The notes under the pieces: generated by a model
What the model was told of the DNA's origin: nothing
Seen by the model: the letters and a program-made list of their open reading frames with translations, nothing else
Databases searched by the model: none
Shown: one piece after another, positions 38,321-46,138 of the stretch
Position numbering within the stretch: the stretch's first letter is position 1
How the letters are laid out: each line of letters starts with the position of its first letter
Made by a program: the position numbers and the translations under genes
Assembly: GCF_012911925.1 (NCBI RefSeq)
Contig: NZ_JAAXKY010000045.1
Location: 1 to 46,267, forward strand
From: Pseudonocardia xinjiangensis
GTDB taxonomy: Bacteria > Actinomycetota > Actinomycetes > Mycobacteriales > Pseudonocardiaceae
Direction: 5' to 3'
DNA: 46,267 bases

Positions 38321-38995
38321 GTGGACGTCATCGACAGCTACTCCGGTCACACCGACCCCGGCGGCGCGGCGATCCGGCGCGATCTCGACGCCCTGAGCAT
38401 CACCAAGGTCTCGGTCGGACCGATGGACAACAACGCCTACCTCCTCGTGTGCCGGGCCACGAACGAGGCGCTGCTGATCGATGCGGCGAACGAGCCGGAC
38501 CGGCTGGCCGACCTGGTCGGCGCCACCGACACCCGGCCCGAGCTGCGCCACCTCGTCACCACCCACCGCCACGCCGACCACTGGCAGGCCCTCGGCGCCG
38601 TCGCGGGGATGTTCCAGACGCGCCAGATCGCCCACCCGCTCGACGCCCCCGAGCTGCCGATCCCGATGGACGACCTCGTGGAGCAGGGCGACACCGTGCG
38701 GTTCGGCGACATTGAACTGGAGGTCGTGCACCTGCGCGGGCACACCCCCGGCTCGATCGCCCTCGTCTACCGCGGCGAGGACCGCCCGCACATCTTCACC
38801 GGCGACTCGCTCTTCCCGGGCGGCCCCGGCAAGACCGCCGGCCCGGAGGAGTTCGCGTCGCTCATCGGTGACCTGGAGGAGCGGGTGTTCGGCTCCCTGC
38901 CCGACGAGACCTGGGTGTACCCGGGCCACGGCGACGACACCACCCTCGGCAAGGAGCGCCCGTCGCTGCCGGAGTGGCGCTCCCGCGGCTGGTAG
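38321..38995 (+). CDS. Metallo-beta-lactamase-fold hydrolase (glyoxalase II-like)
   Basis: 224-aa MBL-fold protein. Zinc ligands: H82, H84, D86, H87 (THRHADHW), H141 (GHTPGS), D162 (TGDSLF), H203 (YPGHGDD). The arrangement is that of glyoxalase II or related thioester hydrolases. The GTG start lies six nt after TAGGCT (38309-38314), so the mRNA is probably leaderless. It is divergent from livK with a 180-bp gap. Substrate unknown. Confidence 0.92.
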   Translation: MDVIDSYSGHTDPGGAAIRRDLDALSITKVSVGPMDNNAYLLVCRATNEALLIDAANEPDRLADLVGATDTRPELRHLVTTHRHADHWQALGAVAGMFQTRQIAHPLDAPELPIPMDDLVEQGDTVRFGDIELEVVHLRGHTPGSIALVYRGEDRPHIFTGDSLFPGGPGKTAGPEEFASLIGDLEERVFGSLPDETWVYPGHGDDTTLGKERPSLPEWRSRGW

Positions 38996-39047
38996 CCGGA
39001 CGGCTGCCGCGCAGAGGACGGCGTGAGGCCGGACAGCCTCTGACCCG

Positions 39048-39105
39048 GCGAGATCGACATCAGAGGGTTTTCGAGCCCGCCCCACCCCCACCAGGTCGAT
39101 CTCGC
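39048..39105. repeat. Eleven-bp inverted repeat forming the 3' end of the XRE/TPR-like gene
   Basis: GCGAGATCGAC (39048-39058) and GTCGATCTCGC (39095-39105) form a perfect inverted repeat around 36 nt. It encodes the last residues of the regulator (RDRPGGGGAGSKTL) and its stop. A further pair CAGAGG/CCTCTG (39012-39042) precedes it. It could be a terminator between convergent genes or an inserted small repeat. Confidence 0.55.
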
Positions 39106-40340
39106 GCGCTCGGACGGCCGTCTCCGCAACGCTCGTGCAGCTCTGCAACCTCGGCGATGTCGCGGCGGGGAGCCAGCAGGTCATCCAGCTCCGTCACCCG
39201 CCAGGTGTTCGACGCGACCAACCGGCCGGAGTCCGCCGCCAGCACCCCGAGGTGGGCGGCCTCGTCCGGACGTCCGTTGCGGGCCAGGATCAACCCGAGG
39301 TCGATCCGCGCGGTGGCCAGCCGCCGGGCCGGGCCGGGCGCGTACCGCTCGGCCACCTCGCGGGCCACTCGCTCCCCGGCCGGGTCGCCGAGCCACGCCA
39401 GTGAGGTGGCGGTGTAGCCGTCGAGCTTGCGCCCGTCGAAGACGAAATGGTGATCGCGAGGGCGCCCACCGGACTGGCGATCCACTCCGGCTTCCGCGCG
39501 AGCCAGCCGGGCGCGCACCGTCGCGCCGTCCCCCAGCCTGGCCGCCGCGCGCGCGTGCTGCGCGGCGAGCTGCACGGCCGCCGAGGTGCCCGCAGGGGCC
39601 AGCGCCTCGCCGTCGGCGGCCAGCCGGGCCGCGCGGTGCCAGTCCTGGTCGATCAGCGCCGTCCACGTCGCGATCTCGACCGCCCAGGCGGTCATCTCGA
39701 TGTGCTCGGCTTCGCGGCCCAGTGACGCGGCTGCCGCGCGGGCAGTGGCCGCGGCGTGCCGGTCGCCGAGGTCGACGAGCACGGTGGCGCCCAGCAATGC
39801 CAGCCACCCGCCGGTCACCAGCAGGCGGCGGCGTTGTGTGAGCGTGGCGCGCTGGTCCAGCAGAGTCGACACCTCGGCGGCGCGGCGGCGCACCTGGGCC
39901 AGCACCACATCCGGCGGCGAGGTCGCATACGCCCGGGCGAGCAGGTCCGTGACCTCCTCCAACGCCTCGACGGCTGCGCCGCCGACGTCGGTCACCTCGG
40001 CGCGCGCGGCCAGCTCCACGAGCCCGTCCGACGGGTACGCCGGCGGCAGGGGCGCCACCGCATGGCCCCCGTGATCGGGCGGCCGGAAGCCCAGCGCGGC
40101 ATCGTCGGTGGCGCTCAGCACCGCACGCAGGGCCTCGCGGTACTCCGTACACGGCCACCGGATCACGCCGCGCTCCAGCTTGGCGATGTAGTGCGCGTCG
40201 ATCGGCACCTCACGGGCGGTAGACCGGAAGACCTCGGCGGCGACCATCTCGGCCAGCTCGGCGCGGCTGAGGCCGCGGCCCGGGGCGCGCACCGACGGGT
40301 GCGCCGCTCGCGCAGCGCGGAGCTGGTCGTTCGGCGGCAC
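39060..40340 (-). CDS. XRE-type regulator with TPR-like C-terminal region
   Basis: 426-aa actinobacterial protein. The N-terminal HTH (about 20-85) includes LSRAELAEMVAAEVF, DAHYIAKLERGVIRWP and a RALRAVL-like helix. The rest is a long helical region rich in Ala/Arg/Leu (about 115-400), typical of the tetratricopeptide-like sensor part of such regulators. The last 14 residues are Gly-rich, come from an inverted repeat and look foreign to the fold. The GTG start follows GGGGGA closely. It is divergent from a small Cys-containing protein. Targets unknown. Confidence 0.82.
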   Translation of the reverse strand: MPPNDQLRAARAAHPSVRAPGRGLSRAELAEMVAAEVFRSTAREVPIDAHYIAKLERGVIRWPCTEYREALRAVLSATDDAALGFRPPDHGGHAVAPLPPAYPSDGLVELAARAEVTDVGGAAVEALEEVTDLLARAYATSPPDVVLAQVRRRAAEVSTLLDQRATLTQRRRLLVTGGWLALLGATVLVDLGDRHAAATARAAAASLGREAEHIEMTAWAVEIATWTALIDQDWHRAARLAADGEALAPAGTSAAVQLAAQHARAAARLGDGATVRARLARAEAGVDRQSGGRPRDHHFVFDGRKLDGYTATSLAWLGDPAGERVAREVAERYAPGPARRLATARIDLGLILARNGRPDEAAHLGVLAADSGRLVASNTWRVTELDDLLAPRRDIAEVAELHERCGDGRPSARDRPGGGGAGSKTL

Positions 40341-40483
40341 AGGTCCCCCATCCCCACGGGATGCCCTCGATCATCCCTGCCCGTCCGAACCGGGCAACAC
40401 GAACGTAGCGGACATGACTGCCCTTCTCGCCCCGGTCATGCACGACCGCGACCCACACCCGCACGTCGGCGGGAGACAGCATC

Positions 40484-40684
40484 GTGGCTGAGCCCGACGA
40501 CGAGATCGTTCGGTTCATGGTCACGTTCGGGGTGGCGGACGCACTGCTGCGGCTACACACCGACGACCGGACCGGGCACTGCCGCGTGTGCTCCGCCGGA
40601 CCGCAGGCCGGACGCGCTGTCCACCCGTGCAGGCTGCGGTTACTCGCGCAGAGAGCACGTGCACGGCTCGCCGCCCGATCGTGA
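40484..40684 (+). CDS. Small Cys/His protein, 66 aa
   Basis: Not recognised by name. It contains HCRVC (C33, C36), then HPC (C49) with His at 25, 32 and 47, enough ligands for a small zinc site. The N-terminus is acidic and the C-terminus basic (LLAQRARARLAARS). GGGAGA lies seven nt before the GTG, and G/C bias at codon position 3 supports coding. It is divergent from the XRE/TPR-like regulator, which suggests linked control. Confidence 0.6.
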   Translation: MAEPDDEIVRFMVTFGVADALLRLHTDDRTGHCRVCSAGPQAGRAVHPCRLRLLAQRARARLAARS

Positions 40685-41008
40685 AGGCACCCGACGTGAG
40701 CCGCCTCGCGTACCGGCGGCAGTTCGTCGGTCATCCCACCTCCTCCGCTGTGCAGTCGTGATGGTCGGGCCCGCAGGTGCACGCCGACCGGAGTGGCTCT
40801 GCCGAGCAAGCCGCCGCCTCGGTAACGTCCACAGCCGTAGTCACCCGACAGCAGGACCACGCGCGAGCACGACGTGCTCCCGGCCGGGTGATCCCACCGC
40901 CGGTCCGTGCGCGAGCCTGCCCGCTGCCGGTCAGCGTGACCCTGCCGATGCCGTCAGGCGCAGCGCCGAACACGCCGAGTTCCACTGATCACGCACGAGG
41001 AGACCGTC
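40685..41008. other. Intergenic region before the SDR gene
   Basis: About 320 nt without a supported gene. It contains a 15-nt odd palindrome GAGCACG-A-CGTGCTC at 40865-40879, a possible operator or hairpin, and the SDR ribosome site GAGGAGA at its end. A Cys-containing minus-strand frame (40731-40985) has no ribosome site and no family, so I do not call it. Confidence 0.4.
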
Positions 41009-41797
41009 ATGGATCTGGATCTGGTCGGCAAGGTCGCCGTCGTCACCGGCGCCAGCAAGGGGATCGGCCTCGAGATCGTCCGGTCACTGGCGGCCGAGGG
41101 CGCGAGCGTCGTCGCGGGGGCCCGGGGTGGCAGCCCCGAGCTGACCGAGCTCGCCGGCCGGTACCCGGTGCACGCGGTCCAGGTGGATCTCACCGACCCG
41201 GACGGCCCGGCCCGCCTCGTCGACGAGGCGGTGCGGACCTTCGGTGGGGTGGACGTCCTGGTCAACAACGTCGGGGCGGTGCGGCCGCGGTCCGACGGCT
41301 TCCTGGCTCTCGACGACGCCGACTGGGAGCGGGCGATCACGATCAACTTCCTCGCGGCCGTGCGCACCACCCGCGCGGCGCTACCGCACCTGCTCGACCG
41401 GGCCCCGTCGACGATCGTCACGATCAGCTCGATCAACGCGTTCCTGCCGGATCCGGGCATCATCGAGTACAGCGCCACCAAGGCCGCGTTGACCAACTTC
41501 TGCAAGGCGCTGTCCAAGGAGCTCGGGCCCCGCGGTGTGCGCGTCAACACCGTCAGCCCCGGCCCGGTCGAGACCGCACTGTGGCTCGGTTCCGAGGGGG
41601 TCGCCGCCACCATCGCCCGCGAGAGCGGCGGCGATCCGGCCGACGTCGCGAAGCAGGTCGCCGGCCAGGCGGTCACGGGCCGGTTCACGCGGCCGCAGGA
41701 GGTGGCCGACGTCGTGGTGCTCCTCGCGAGCGGCCGCGCCGGCAACGTGACCGGCACCGACGTCGTCATCGACGGCGGGCTGGTCACCACCCTGTGA
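41009..41797 (+). CDS. SDR-family oxidoreductase
   Basis: 262-aa classical short-chain dehydrogenase. TGASKGIG (14-21) binds NAD(P), then NNVG, and the full catalytic set: Ser in TISSINAF and Tyr/Lys in EYSATKAAL. It ends in DGGLVTTL. GAGGAG precedes the ATG. Unlike the two other SDR-like proteins of the window it keeps all catalytic residues. The stop overlaps the next gene by 4 nt. Substrate unknown. Confidence 0.92.
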   Translation: MDLDLVGKVAVVTGASKGIGLEIVRSLAAEGASVVAGARGGSPELTELAGRYPVHAVQVDLTDPDGPARLVDEAVRTFGGVDVLVNNVGAVRPRSDGFLALDDADWERAITINFLAAVRTTRAALPHLLDRAPSTIVTISSINAFLPDPGIIEYSATKAALTNFCKALSKELGPRGVRVNTVSPGPVETALWLGSEGVAATIARESGGDPADVAKQVAGQAVTGRFTRPQEVADVVVLLASGRAGNVTGTDVVIDGGLVTTL

Positions 41798-42156
41798 CCG
41801 ACCGTGTGGACAGCGCCGAGAGGCCGGCCTTCGTCCTGCACGAACACCGACGTCCGCAACACCACTTCGACCTCCGCCTCGAGGAAGACGGGGTGCTGCG
41901 CTCGTGGGCGGTACCGAAGGGGCTGCCCGACGAGCCGGGTGAGAAGCGGCTGGCGGTCGCGGTGGCCGACCACGACCTCGACCACCTCACCTACGAGGAC
42001 GAGGTCAAGTCGATCGCCGACATCGGCTGGTGGGAGGAGCACGACCGGTCGGAGCGCCGCATCCTCCTGACCCTGCACGGCAGGGACGACGACCGCCGCT
42101 ACGCCCTCATCCGGACCTCACAGGGCTGGCTGCTGCACCGCCTCGCGGACCAGTAG
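41794..42156 (+). CDS. Stand-alone LigD-type 3'-phosphoesterase domain protein
   Basis: 120-aa protein with the DNA ligase D 3'-phosphoesterase fold. The pattern FVLHEHRRPQHHFDLRLEEDGVLRSWAVPKG (in two parts) places H18, H24 and D26 at the metal site, with H60 in the VADHDLD motif. It lacks the IPEGxYGxG loop of full LigD, having SIADIGWWEEHDRSERR instead. It may trim 3' ends in DNA repair. The GTG overlaps the SDR stop (GTGA). Functional link to the SDR is not evident. Confidence 0.85.
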   Translation: MTDRVDSAERPAFVLHEHRRPQHHFDLRLEEDGVLRSWAVPKGLPDEPGEKRLAVAVADHDLDHLTYEDEVKSIADIGWWEEHDRSERRILLTLHGRDDDRRYALIRTSQGWLLHRLADQ

Positions 42157-42171
42157 CGGCACCGGGCGCGC

Positions 42172-42867
42172 TCAGACCTCCACCAGCACCTGGTCCAGCG
42201 ACTTGCGGACCAGGTCGGGCACCTCGCAGTGCTCGGCCGGGCGGCCGACGGGGATCACCGCGAACGCCTTCTCGTTGCGCGGCCGGTTCAGCACCTCGGA
42301 CAGGAAGCGCATCGGGCTGGGCGTGTGGGTCAGTGCCGCCAGCCCGGCGAGGTGCAGCGCCGTGAGCAGCATCCCCACGGAGATTCCGACGGATTCGTCG
42401 ACGTAGTAGTGCTTGTGGGACGTTCCGTCCGAACTCAGGTAATAGCGCTGCTGGAACACGACGATCAGGTAGGGCGCATCGGTGATGTGCGGTTTGTTCT
42501 CGTCCGTGCCGATCGGCCGCAATGCTCCGAGCCATTCCTCGCCGAGCCGACCGGCGTAGGACCGGCGCTCCTCCTCCTCGGCCGCCTCCCGGATGCGCCG
42601 CCGGACGTCGGGGTCCTTCACGAGGACGTAGGTCCAGGGCTGCTGGTGCGCACCCGAGGGAGCGGTGGCCGCCACCGCGATGGCGTCACGGACGATCTGC
42701 TCCGGCACCGGTTCGGGGGAGAAACTCCGCACCGTGCGCCGTTCGTCCATGCGTCTGCGCAGCTCCGAGGCGGTGGCCACGCCGACATCGTCCGGTATCC
42801 GCGGAGGCCGGTACGGCGTCCCCCGATAGTCACGCCCGTTCATCGGTTCCCACACGGCCGCAGTCAT
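42172..42867 (-). CDS. Iodotyrosine-deiodinase-like nitroreductase-fold flavoprotein
   Basis: 231-aa FMN protein. Motifs RRTVRSFSPEPVP and ATAPSGAHQQPWT match the deiodinase branch of the nitroreductase superfamily, and similarity to human IYD runs to the end (VPDLVRKSLDQVLVEV). The three residues that in IYD clamp the amino-acid part of the halotyrosine align at exact spacing: Glu100, Tyr104 and Lys125. It should dehalogenate or reduce a tyrosine-like substrate. The ATG at 42867 is chosen for GGAGAGACG; a GTG 18 nt upstream is less likely. Confidence 0.88.
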   Translation of the reverse strand: MTAAVWEPMNGRDYRGTPYRPPRIPDDVGVATASELRRRMDERRTVRSFSPEPVPEQIVRDAIAVAATAPSGAHQQPWTYVLVKDPDVRRRIREAAEEEERRSYAGRLGEEWLGALRPIGTDENKPHITDAPYLIVVFQQRYYLSSDGTSHKHYYVDESVGISVGMLLTALHLAGLAALTHTPSPMRFLSEVLNRPRNEKAFAVIPVGRPAEHCEVPDLVRKSLDQVLVEV

Positions 42868-42959
42868 CGTCTCTCCGCTCTGCACCGACTCGTTGCCAGG
42901 ACAACGAAGAATAGGGACCTACGCCAGGGTGATCGATTTCCTGTGGCGGCGCCGACACG

Positions 42960-43583
42960 CTATTGCCCGGCACCCTGATTCTCCGGGGAATCCGGAGAAT
43001 CAGCGCGTTTTCCGTGCCCGGTCGACCCCAGCAGGGCGGTGACCGCCGCGTCGAACAGCGGCTCGATCTCCGCGGCCGAGGCCGCGGCCAGCGCGGGCGT
43101 GCCCACCACCGAACGCTGCAGCGAGATGCCGAGAAGCAACGCACCGACCAGCTCGGCCCGGAGGTCGCGCCCGGGTTCCTCCGCCAGCTCCGCGAGGGCG
43201 GCCACGTAGCCGTCGCACATCTGCCGGTGCAGCTGCGCGCGCGCCTCCGCATGGCCGGACGAGCGCAGCAGCGCCAGCAACTGCTCCTCCCCCACCGGTT
43301 GACCGGCGTCGGGGACGACGGCGCGCAGCAGCCGCCCGGGCAGGGCCTCGGCCGACCCGTCGGCAAGGTCCGCGGGCGCAGGGAGGGGACTGGTGGCGGC
43401 GCGGAACAGGCCGGCCTTGGACCCGAAGTAGCGGAAGACCAGCGCGGCGTCGACCCCCGCGTCCGCGGCCACGTCACGGACGCTCACGGCGTCGTATCCC
43501 TCGCTCGCGAACCGGCGCTGCGCCGCCTCCAGCAACGCGGCGTGGGTGGCGGCGCGATCACGGCGCCGGGGCGGGTCCGTCAT
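42960..43583 (-). CDS. TetR-family transcriptional regulator (second copy)
   Basis: 207-aa repressor: N-terminal HTH (about 10-55, LEAAQRRFASEGYDAVSVRDVAADAGVDAALVFRYFGSKAGLF in separate helices), C-terminal domain with LRSSGHAEARAQLHRQM and SVVGTPALAAASAAEIEPLFDAAV. The C-terminal pattern parallels the TetR at 17039-17668. The ATG at 43583 has GGAGG; an ATG 30 nt upstream would place operator sequence inside the gene. It is divergent from an SDR-like gene across two operators. Confidence 0.9.
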   Translation of the reverse strand: MTDPPRRRDRAATHAALLEAAQRRFASEGYDAVSVRDVAADAGVDAALVFRYFGSKAGLFRAATSPLPAPADLADGSAEALPGRLLRAVVPDAGQPVGEEQLLALLRSSGHAEARAQLHRQMCDGYVAALAELAEEPGRDLRAELVGALLLGISLQRSVVGTPALAAASAAEIEPLFDAAVTALLGSTGHGKRADSPDSPENQGAGQ

Positions 43584-43595
43584 GCGGTCCTCCAA

Positions 43596-43611
43596 GTCAT
43601 CAAGCGTTGAC
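43596..43611. promoter_or_regulatory. TetR operator, first copy
   Basis: GTCATCAAGCGTTGAC, imperfect 16-bp inverted repeat with outer GTCA/TGAC arms. It lies 13 bp upstream of the TetR ATG. Confidence 0.6.
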
Positions 43612-43639
43612 ATCCTATCGGCGCCGCCCTACCTTCGAA

Positions 43640-43655
43640 GTCACCAGCTGATGAC
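43640..43655. promoter_or_regulatory. TetR operator, second copy
   Basis: GTCACCAGCTGATGAC, 16-bp inverted repeat with one mismatched pair. It shares GTCA-N-CA and TGAC ends with the first copy, 44 bp away centre to centre, and lies just before the SDR-like gene. Confidence 0.65.
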
Positions 43656-43666
43656 AAGGAGGGTTC

Positions 43667-44500
43667 GTGGCGACCATCGTGATCACCGGCGGCACGCGCG
43701 GCATCGGCCGCGCGCTGGCCCACCGGCGCCTGGCGCAGGGCGACACCGTGGTGACGGTGGCGCGCTCGGCCGCGAACGGGGAGCGGTTCCTGCGCGAGTC
43801 GGCCGAGCACGGCGAGCGGGCCCGGTTCATCGCGGCCGACCTGTCCACGCTCTCCGGAATGCGCGCCGCGATCGTCGCGGTGGCCGCCGGTCACCCCGGC
43901 GTCGATGCGCTGGTGCTCGGCGCGAACGACCTCACCCCGCGGCGGGCCGTCACCGAGGACGGGTTTGAGTCGGTACTGGCGCTGTACTACCTGAGCCGTG
44001 CCGTGCTCGCCCGTGAGCTGCGCACCCAGCTCGAACGGACGCCGCAGCCGGTGGTGCTGAACCTCTCCGGTCCGGGCATCACCCAGGGCGGCGTGCAGTG
44101 GGACGACCCCCAGCTGACGCGGCGCTGGTCGGGCCTGCGGGCACAGCTGCAGGCCGGCCGGGCCAACGATCTCCTCGGCCCGGCGCTCGCCCGCCAGGGC
44201 GGCCGCACCCGCTACGTGGTCTACAACCCCGGATTCGTCGACACCCGGCCGTACGTGGGGATGAGGCAGCCGTGGCGGGCGCTCGCGGAGCTCGCCGCCG
44301 CCGCTCTCGCCGCCCCTCCGGACCAGGCCGCCGCGGCGATCGGCGCTCTTCTCGACGCGCCGCCGGAGCCCGGCTTCAGCGCGTGGCGGCGCCGGGGCCG
44401 CGACAACCGGCGCATCGACCCGGCCCTGCGGACGTTCGATGCGGCGGACGCCGAGAGGCTGGAACGGCTGACTCTCGACCTGCTGGCCGCGGTCGACTGA
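43667..44500 (+). CDS. SDR-fold protein lacking the catalytic Tyr and Lys
   Basis: 277-aa Rossmann protein of the SDR superfamily. TGGTRGIG (7-14) is intact, but NNAG is replaced by LGAN (84-87). Ser134 is present in LNLSGPG. At the YxxxK position, followed as usual by AN, the sequence is Leu161-x-x-x-Arg165. It probably binds NAD(P) without normal SDR catalysis. The GTG has AAGGAGG upstream. It faces a TetR gene, as does the other degenerate SDR. Confidence 0.85.
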   Translation: MATIVITGGTRGIGRALAHRRLAQGDTVVTVARSAANGERFLRESAEHGERARFIAADLSTLSGMRAAIVAVAAGHPGVDALVLGANDLTPRRAVTEDGFESVLALYYLSRAVLARELRTQLERTPQPVVLNLSGPGITQGGVQWDDPQLTRRWSGLRAQLQAGRANDLLGPALARQGGRTRYVVYNPGFVDTRPYVGMRQPWRALAELAAAALAAPPDQAAAAIGALLDAPPEPGFSAWRRRGRDNRRIDPALRTFDAADAERLERLTLDLLAAVD

Positions 44501-44641
44501 CCAGGAAGATCACCTCTCAGCCACCTTTCAGTCGCCCGGTCTACATGCGCGGTTATCGTGGATTCAGGGTCGCGACCGCGGCCATGACTCTCCAGGCTGT
44601 CGCGGCGCGGCAACGGCACTGGCGCGGGCGACCGGAGAACA

Positions 44642-45823
44642 ATGAACGCGAGACGGACCGTGCGCGTCGTCGTGCGCACCGTGGTGGCGCTGGCTGCGGT
44701 CGTCGCGTTCGCCGTGGCAGGCCTCGCCTGGTCGCTGCAGCGGAGCCTCGACACCAGCTTCACCAGCACGGCGGCCATCCCCCACGCCGTCCCCACACCC
44801 CAGGGCCAGGCGTACAACGCCCTGCTGGTGGGTCTCGACGCCCGCACCGACTCCGCGGGCAACCCGCTGCCCCCCGAGCTGTTCAACGCCCTGCACGTCG
44901 GCCCGGACGGCGGCCAGCTGAACACCGACACGATCATCCTGCTGCACGTCCCCGCCGATCCCGGCCAGCCCGCCGAGGCGATCTCGATACCGCGCGACTC
45001 GTACGTCCCCATCGCGGGCGGCCGCGGCACCCACAAGATCAACTCGGCGTACGAGCTCGGGCTGACGAGCGCCGAGAACACGCTCACCGCGCAGGGCATC
45101 ACCGGCCCCGAGCTCGACCGGCGCGGGCGCGAGGCGGGGCGCGCCACACTCGTGGCCACCGTCGAGCAGCTCACCGGCGTGCAGATCGACCACTACGCCG
45201 AGATCAACTTCGTCGGGTTCGTCGAGCTCACCGAGGCGCTCGGCGGCGTGCCCATCTGCCTGAACGAACCCGTGCACGACTCCTACTCCGGCATCGACCT
45301 CCCGGCCGGACCGCAGACGGTCGACGGGCCGGCCGCGCTCGCCTTCGTCCGCCAGCGTCACGGCCTGCCGAACGGCGACCTCGACCGCATCGCGCGCCAG
45401 CAGGCCTTCGCGGCGGGGCTGACGAAGCAGCTGATCTCCACCGGGACGTTCACCAACCCGGTGCGGCTCGCCCGGCTCGTCGGAGTGGTCGACCGCAACG
45501 TCGTGCTCGACAGCGGCTGGAACATCGAGCAGGCGCTCAGCCAGTTCGCGGGTCTCTCCGGCAGCGACCTCCGCTTCCAGACGATCCCCACCGGCCGCAC
45601 CGACCTGCGCACGCCCTACGACGGCATCGCGGTCCAGATCGACCAGAGCGCGGTGCGCGCCTTCGTGAGGTCCGTGGTGTCCGGCCACGAACCCCGCGCC
45701 GCCTCCCCCTCGGAGACTGCGGCCGCACCGCCCGTGCAGCCTGCCGGGTCGGGCCGCTCGTCGAGGTCCACCGCCGCCACGCCGCGCGTCATCACGGCGG
45801 GCGGCGTTCCCTGCGTGAACTGA
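44642..45823 (+). CDS. LytR-CpsA-Psr (LCP) family cell-wall ligase
   Basis: 393-aa membrane-anchored enzyme that attaches polymers such as arabinogalactan to peptidoglycan, using lipid-linked substrates. One N-terminal membrane helix (about 8-30) leaves the catalytic domain outside. Motifs: LLVGLDAR, NTDTIILL, SIPRDSYV, HKINSAYELG, and the conserved RQRHGLPNGDLDRIARQQAF. The tail after about residue 345 is Ser/Ala/Pro-rich. The ATG has GGAGAACA. The 140-bp gap upstream holds no gene. Confidence 0.93.
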   Translation: MNARRTVRVVVRTVVALAAVVAFAVAGLAWSLQRSLDTSFTSTAAIPHAVPTPQGQAYNALLVGLDARTDSAGNPLPPELFNALHVGPDGGQLNTDTIILLHVPADPGQPAEAISIPRDSYVPIAGGRGTHKINSAYELGLTSAENTLTAQGITGPELDRRGREAGRATLVATVEQLTGVQIDHYAEINFVGFVELTEALGGVPICLNEPVHDSYSGIDLPAGPQTVDGPAALAFVRQRHGLPNGDLDRIARQQAFAAGLTKQLISTGTFTNPVRLARLVGVVDRNVVLDSGWNIEQALSQFAGLSGSDLRFQTIPTGRTDLRTPYDGIAVQIDQSAVRAFVRSVVSGHEPRAASPSETAAAPPVQPAGSGRSSRSTAATPRVITAGGVPCVN

Positions 45824-45829
45824 CCGGCG

Positions 45830-46138
45830 TCAGGAGATGCCGACGAGATCCACCACGAAGACCAGCGTGGAGCCGGCGGGGATCGGACCGTTCGCGCGGT
45901 TGCCGTAGCCCAGGTCGGGCGGGATGACGATCACGCGGCGGCCGCCGACCTGCATGCCCTCGATGCCCTGCGCGAACCCGGGCACCACCCCGTCCAACGG
46001 GAAGCTGGCGGGCTCGCCGCGCTGCCACGAGCTGTCGAACAGCGAGCCGTCGGAGTAGAGGGTGCCGCTGTACTGGACGTCGACGGTGTCGGTCGGGACG
46101 GCCTTCTTACCGGTGCCGATCACGATGTCCTGGGTCAC
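45830..46138 (-). CDS. FKBP-type peptidyl-prolyl isomerase, N-terminus unresolved at window edge
   Basis: At least 102 aa covering the FKBP domain: VDVQYSGTLYSDGSLFDSSW, FPLDGVVPGFAQGIEGMQVGGRR, IPPDLGYGNRANGPIPAGSTLVFVVDL. The GTG at 46138 has no ribosome site, and the same frame continues upstream with a Thr/Pro/Ser-rich, coding-looking stretch (to about 46264) like the linker of secreted FKBP lipoproteins. The codon at 46265-46267 is TAG, which would end that extension at the window edge. So either a secreted form is broken, or the protein is short. Convergent with the LCP gene, 6 nt apart. Confidence 0.85.
   Translation of the reverse strand: MTQDIVIGTGKKAVPTDTVDVQYSGTLYSDGSLFDSSWQRGEPASFPLDGVVPGFAQGIEGMQVGGRRVIVIPPDLGYGNRANGPIPAGSTLVFVVDLVGIS

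Noticed and set aside
40731..40985. Minus-strand frame of 84 codons with several Cys
   Set aside because: No ribosome site, no family, and no support beyond being open in GC-rich DNA.
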